Source: an uncultured Treponema sp. (GTDB lineage Bacteria > Spirochaetota > Spirochaetia > Treponematales > Treponemataceae). Taken from it: a DNA stretch of 9,678 nucleotides. Each line of letters opens with the position of its first letter. Position 1 is the stretch's first letter. The stretch lies in assembly GCA_937892225.1 (NCBI GenBank), contig CALAUH010000076.1, positions 1 through 9,678 of the forward strand. The letters are read 5' to 3'. Below are positions 6,689 to 9,678 of the stretch, one piece after another. Below the pieces are notes generated by a model, which saw only the letters and a list, made by a program, of their open reading frames with translations, had not been told where the DNA came from and searched no databases. The translations under genes and the position numbers were made by a program.

Positions 6689-8304
6689 TATTGTAAGCCA
6701 ACTCCAAATGATATTTCATATTTTGAAATATCATTTGATCTCCATTCAGTATTTAAATTCTTAAAGAATTTTCTTCCAACATCATAACCAAGACTTGCTC
6801 TTACAGTAATACCTTTCCATTTTAAAGGATAAACTAACATTTCAAGACCTGCTGTATAAAAACCATCTTTAAAGTTAAACCATTGTTCAGTAACTTTATT
6901 ATAAGTTAATGCCATATCAACAAAAGGTGATAATTGTAAACTAAAATCTAATACTTTTAAGAAGTTAGTAGTAAAAATATGGAATGGTGCATCAAAACTA
7001 AATACAATTGCAGCTGGAACCTTACATGCTTTACCATTTCCTGAAACTGCATAATATTGTTCATCTCTTATACCACGTAATCTTGAACCAATATTATTTC
7101 CATCATATTTAAAATATTCATTTTTATAATTATTTATATAATAGAATGTATATAAATCTGCACATATTCCCATTGCATTAAACCAGTTATTTTCATTAAA
7201 TGGTAAATGTTTATAAACTTTAGATTCAGCTGCAATATAAGGATATAATAATTGTCTCTGGAAATTATATGTAAAACTATTTGAGATTTCAGCAGAAAAA
7301 CCGGTTCTAAAATTACCATGCCAGTTAATTCTTGAACCTGAAATTTTATGACCTAATTTAATTATTGGACCAGATAAATCTGTATTTAATTTATTAATAC
7401 CGTCTTTATCCCAATTAAATGAATAATCAATATATGGGGTATATGTTACATAACCAAAATCTTTAACTTCAAAAAGTTTTACTGGTAATGAGATTTCAGC
7501 TTCTTCTGTAAAATAAATAGAATCACCAAATTCTTTATAATCAAAATTATTTACTGCATATTGGAAAATAGAAAATTCTAATGCTAAAGAATTAATTGGA
7601 ATTTGAAATTTTAAACCTGTTTTAGCATTCCATTCAGGAAGATCATTTCCAAATGTATATGAAATATTGTAATTATTACACCATGTAAAATCTAAATCTT
7701 TAATTTTAAATGGATAATCATATATAAAATTAATACCTAATTTATAATCAGGTTTATCAGTTTCAGATTTTTGTTCAATAGCAAAATTTAAATCAGATGA
7801 CATTTCATTTAATGTTCCGAGAAAATTTGTATCTTTTGCTTTTAATTTAATTTCTGTTCCTGTGTTTGAATTATATTTAGGATAGGGAACAACTAAAAGA
7901 TGAAAAGAATCTTGTGCTTCTACAGTTATATCTACCAAATTAATTATACATTTACCATCTTCATTTGGTAAAATACCAATCATTTTTCCATCAATTTCAA
8001 AAGTTGAATCTTCACTAACTTCATATGGTTCAATGTTATATGTAATATTAATTGTATCAAATGCTCTTAAACTTTCTAATTTTAATTTATAATCAGAAAT
8101 ATATTCTTTTACTTTTTCTTCTGTAGAAAATAATTTATTTTTATCGACTGGAACTTTTTGATCTAAGGCATATTCTTTTGTTTTAGCCATTATTTTCCAG
8201 TCACTTCCATTAATTTTGTAATTAACTTGTCTAATTTTGTAGACATCTGCAAATAAAACTGATGATAAAAACATTAATAAAAAAATTACAATGGATTTTT
8301 TCAT
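6685..8304 (-). CDS. Omp85-like outer-membrane beta-barrel protein with one POTRA-like domain
   Basis: This is a 539-aa secreted protein. The signal peptide MKKSIVIFLLMFLSSVLFA is cleaved before D20. Residues about 22-92 resemble one POTRA domain (VYKIRQVNYKINGS; LFSTEEKVKEYI; LRAFDTINITYNI). About 93-142 is a second small beta-rich part. From about 150 it looks like an outer-membrane barrel: alternating polar/aromatic strands, an early DTNFLGTL (158-165) like the first strand of BamA/TamA-type barrels, SRLRGIRDEQYYAVSGN (407-423) resembling the conserved loop-6 RGF/Y motif, and a C-terminal strand ending YEISFGVGLQY with terminal Tyr. The start at 8304 is preferred over an ATG 33 nt upstream because an AAGGAG lies 7 nt before it and the signal peptide begins there. 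Known relatives insert or translocate outer-membrane proteins, but with a single POTRA the substrate cannot be guessed. It could instead be a lineage-specific porin-like protein. Confidence 0.6.
   Translation of the reverse strand: MKKSIVIFLLMFLSSVLFADVYKIRQVNYKINGSDWKIMAKTKEYALDQKVPVDKNKLFSTEEKVKEYISDYKLKLESLRAFDTINITYNIEPYEVSEDSTFEIDGKMIGILPNEDGKCIINLVDITVEAQDSFHLLVVPYPKYNSNTGTEIKLKAKDTNFLGTLNEMSSDLNFAIEQKSETDKPDYKLGINFIYDYPFKIKDLDFTWCNNYNISYTFGNDLPEWNAKTGLKFQIPINSLALEFSIFQYAVNNFDYKEFGDSIYFTEEAEISLPVKLFEVKDFGYVTYTPYIDYSFNWDKDGINKLNTDLSGPIIKLGHKISGSRINWHGNFRTGFSAEISNSFTYNFQRQLLYPYIAAESKVYKHLPFNENNWFNAMGICADLYTFYYINNYKNEYFKYDGNNIGSRLRGIRDEQYYAVSGNGKACKVPAAIVFSFDAPFHIFTTNFLKVLDFSLQLSPFVDMALTYNKVTEQWFNFKDGFYTAGLEMLVYPLKWKGITVRASLGYDVGRKFFKNLNTEWRSNDISKYEISFGVGLQY
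6705..6737. repeat. Perfect 14-bp inverted repeat at the convergent gene ends
   Basis: CAAATGATATTTCA (6705-6718) and TGAAATATCATTTG (6724-6737) are exact reverse complements around a 5-nt loop, TATTT. The hairpin lies inside the last codons of the Omp85-like gene and 17 bp beyond the stop of the TPR gene. No T run follows on either strand, so it is not a standard intrinsic terminator. It could stabilise mRNA 3' ends, slow polymerase, or bind a dimeric protein. Confidence 0.6.
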
Positions 8305-9678
8305 TAATATGCTCCTTTTCTTGATAAAACTATCCAAACTGTTTTTATCAAAATCCAGATATCAAGCCAGATTGACCAGTTTTGTATATAGAATGTATCA
8401 AAAGCAATTCTCTCTTCATACGATGTATCTGATCTTCCAGAAATCTGCCACATGCCAGAAAGGCCAGGTAATACTGATAAAATATAATTTTTGTAATGTC
8501 CGTATTTATCTAATTCAGATTCAGTAACAGGTCTAGGGCCGACAAAACTCATTTGACCTAAAAGAATATTAAATAACTGAGGTAATTCATCAAGACTTGT
8601 TTTTCTTAAGATTTTTCCAAATTTTGTTACGCGTGGATCATCTACAAATTTTCTGTCTTTTTCCCATTCGGCTCTTCTTACTGGATCTGTTTTTAATATC
8701 TGTTCAAGCATTTCATCAGATTTTATATTCATTGAACGGAATTTCCAACATTTAATAGTTTTACCATTTTTACCGACTCTTTTATGTCCGTAAAAAATAG
8801 GACCTCTTGATGTAAGTTTTACTAAAATTGCAATTAAAATAAAGATTGGTAACCAGATAGGTGAGAAGAATAAAATTAAGAAAATATCAATTAATCTTTT
8901 AAAAACCATATTTGTTTTAAAAGTAAGATTATGAGTTGATGTAACTCCGATAATTCCGGCTATATCTTTAATTTGTTGTGTACATGTAAAGGATTTTTGT
9001 TCTTTTGAAACAGTAATTGTGTATCTATAAAGTGTCATGATTTTATCTATTTTACCTTTATAATCACACAGGAATGCAGGTTTGATATTATAATCATGAA
9101 TCTCTTTCATTACTTCTAAATTATCACAACTGAAAATAGGAATATTTTTATATTCTGTATCTTTAATATTTTTAGAAGATTCTATAATTGCACAGGGAAT
9201 ATATCCTAAATATTTATTTTCAAGTAATTTATCTACAACAGGAATTGCAGATTTATCTGTTGAATAAATGACTGCAGGAACACCCCACCAGCTGAATTTT
9301 GAATAAATTCTTTTAGATAATTCACGCATTGCAGGTAATAAGATTGTCGCAAAAATAAAAGCGATTAAAAAGGCAAAACAAATCTGAATATCCTGACTGT
9401 CTTTTGTAATAAATTTATTAATGATCTTAATATTATTTAAATCTGTTAGAAGAATACTCATGATAATTCCTGCAAAAGAAAAAAAGGTACCGATAGAGTA
9501 TTTTTTTACCTGATCAGCAGGTGGTAACATAATGCCAGGATATAATCTTGTTGCAGAAAATACTAAAAGTATACCTGGTACGAAAACTACATAGTTAATA
9601 AATGATTTAAAATTTATGTGCTGAATAGTAACTAATAATTTTAATACAGCTTCTGATTTACTTGGTAATTCTACTTTT
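8304..9678 (-). CDS. wbaP: WbaP-type undecaprenyl-phosphate sugar-1-phosphate transferase (5' partial)
   Basis: This inner-membrane enzyme moves a sugar phosphate, galactose-1-P in the type member, from a nucleotide sugar to undecaprenyl phosphate, the first step of a surface glycan. The frame is open to the window edge, so the N-terminus is missing; 457 residues are visible. The ATG at 9530 is internal: the residues before it (RLYPGI) complete the conserved YPG..LPPA motif of the family. In fragment numbering, membrane segments lie at about 26-41, 60-77 and 97-115. A Rossmann-like soluble domain (about 130-250) and a fifth hydrophobic segment (about 262-288) follow, then the catalytic domain: KFRSM (312-316), RKTSLDELPQL with the D363/E364 pair, GPRP (380-383), LSGMWQISGRSDTSYEER and the family-typical C-terminus GAY. 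The sugar cannot be told from sequence. It overlaps the next gene by one base (TAATG), so the pair is coupled. Confidence 0.9.
   Translation of the reverse strand, partial: KVELPSKSEAVLKLLVTIQHINFKSFINYVVFVPGILLVFSATRLYPGIMLPPADQVKKYSIGTFFSFAGIIMSILLTDLNNIKIINKFITKDSQDIQICFAFLIAFIFATILLPAMRELSKRIYSKFSWWGVPAVIYSTDKSAIPVVDKLLENKYLGYIPCAIIESSKNIKDTEYKNIPIFSCDNLEVMKEIHDYNIKPAFLCDYKGKIDKIMTLYRYTITVSKEQKSFTCTQQIKDIAGIIGVTSTHNLTFKTNMVFKRLIDIFLILFFSPIWLPIFILIAILVKLTSRGPIFYGHKRVGKNGKTIKCWKFRSMNIKSDEMLEQILKTDPVRRAEWEKDRKFVDDPRVTKFGKILRKTSLDELPQLFNILLGQMSFVGPRPVTESELDKYGHYKNYILSVLPGLSGMWQISGRSDTSYEERIAFDTFYIQNWSIWLDIWILIKTVWIVLSRKGAY
8312..8317 (-). promoter_or_regulatory. Ribosome binding site that fixes the start of the Omp85-like gene
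   Basis: On the minus strand AAGGAG lies 7 nt before the ATG at 8302-8304, inside the last codons of wbaP. It favours this ATG over the in-frame ATG at 8335-8337, which would add 11 charged residues before the signal peptide. Confidence 0.8.

Noticed and set aside
6690..6740. Bidirectional intrinsic terminator between the convergent genes
   Set aside because: The hairpin is strong, but neither side is followed by a T run and it lies within coding sequence, so I list it only as an inverted repeat.
8305..8337. Upstream ATG giving the Omp85-like protein an 11-residue N-terminal extension
   Set aside because: The extension is charged and precedes a normal signal peptide, and a good Shine-Dalgarno is correctly spaced only for the ATG at 8302-8304.
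8291..8527. Plus-strand open frame of 78 codons opposite the wbaP/Omp85-like junction
   Set aside because: It lies antisense to two well-supported coding regions, has no ribosome binding site and has no recognisable product.
8893..8930. Imperfect inverted repeat (AATCTTTTAAAA / TTTTAAAAGTAAGATT)
   Set aside because: The arms are pure AT-rich coding sequence of wbaP with a 2-base insertion. This is expected by chance at this base composition.

Overview
The window is AT-rich, gene-dense DNA from a Gram-negative-type (two-membrane) bacterium. The content points to a spirochaete, most likely Treponema. The V/A-type ATPase order B-D-I-K, the sequence style of its subunits (for example the SGEPYNQLLARIA region of subunit B), a non-mevalonate isoprenoid enzyme and an outer-membrane barrel protein all fit. 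This assignment is from recalled family knowledge, not from a search.

Layout. Positions 1-257 are an odd 5' segment that does not look like ATPase DNA. It encodes a polar, Asn/Thr-rich coiled-coil-like sequence resembling phage tail-fibre stalks, and it runs in frame into V-ATPase subunit B. Positions 258-4414 (+) hold atpB (without its normal N-terminus), atpD, atpI and atpK, the tail of a V-type ATPase operon. It closes with a clear intrinsic terminator at 4438-4480. An extended -10 promoter at 4506-4514 then precedes ispG (4521-5600, +), whose ATG sits where transcription should begin, so the mRNA may be leaderless. ispG overlaps by ATGA a gene for an exported TPR protein (5597-6688, +). 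Converging from the right on the minus strand are a WbaP-type polyprenyl-phosphate sugar-1-phosphate transferase (8304-9678, N-terminus off the window) and, coupled to it by a TAATG overlap, a secreted Omp85-like outer-membrane protein (6685-8304). The two convergent blocks overlap by 4 bp at their stop codons, beside a perfect 14-bp inverted repeat (6705-6737).

How the genes work together. AtpB, D, I and K are catalytic-head, central-stalk, membrane-stator and rotor-ring parts of one rotary ATPase. The ring subunit keeps the residues that bind Na+ in Enterococcus NtpK, so Na+ coupling is predicted. IspG makes an isoprenoid precursor that ultimately feeds undecaprenyl phosphate, the lipid carrier used by WbaP, but nothing in the sequence shows co-regulation of the two.

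Most noteworthy: the chimeric N-terminus of AtpB (a real fusion, or a recombination or assembly join), codon bias inside the ATPase operon that follows subunit copy number, the predicted leaderless ispG, and the coupled WbaP / single-POTRA Omp85-like pair. I see no CRISPR array, tRNA, rRNA or insertion sequence.
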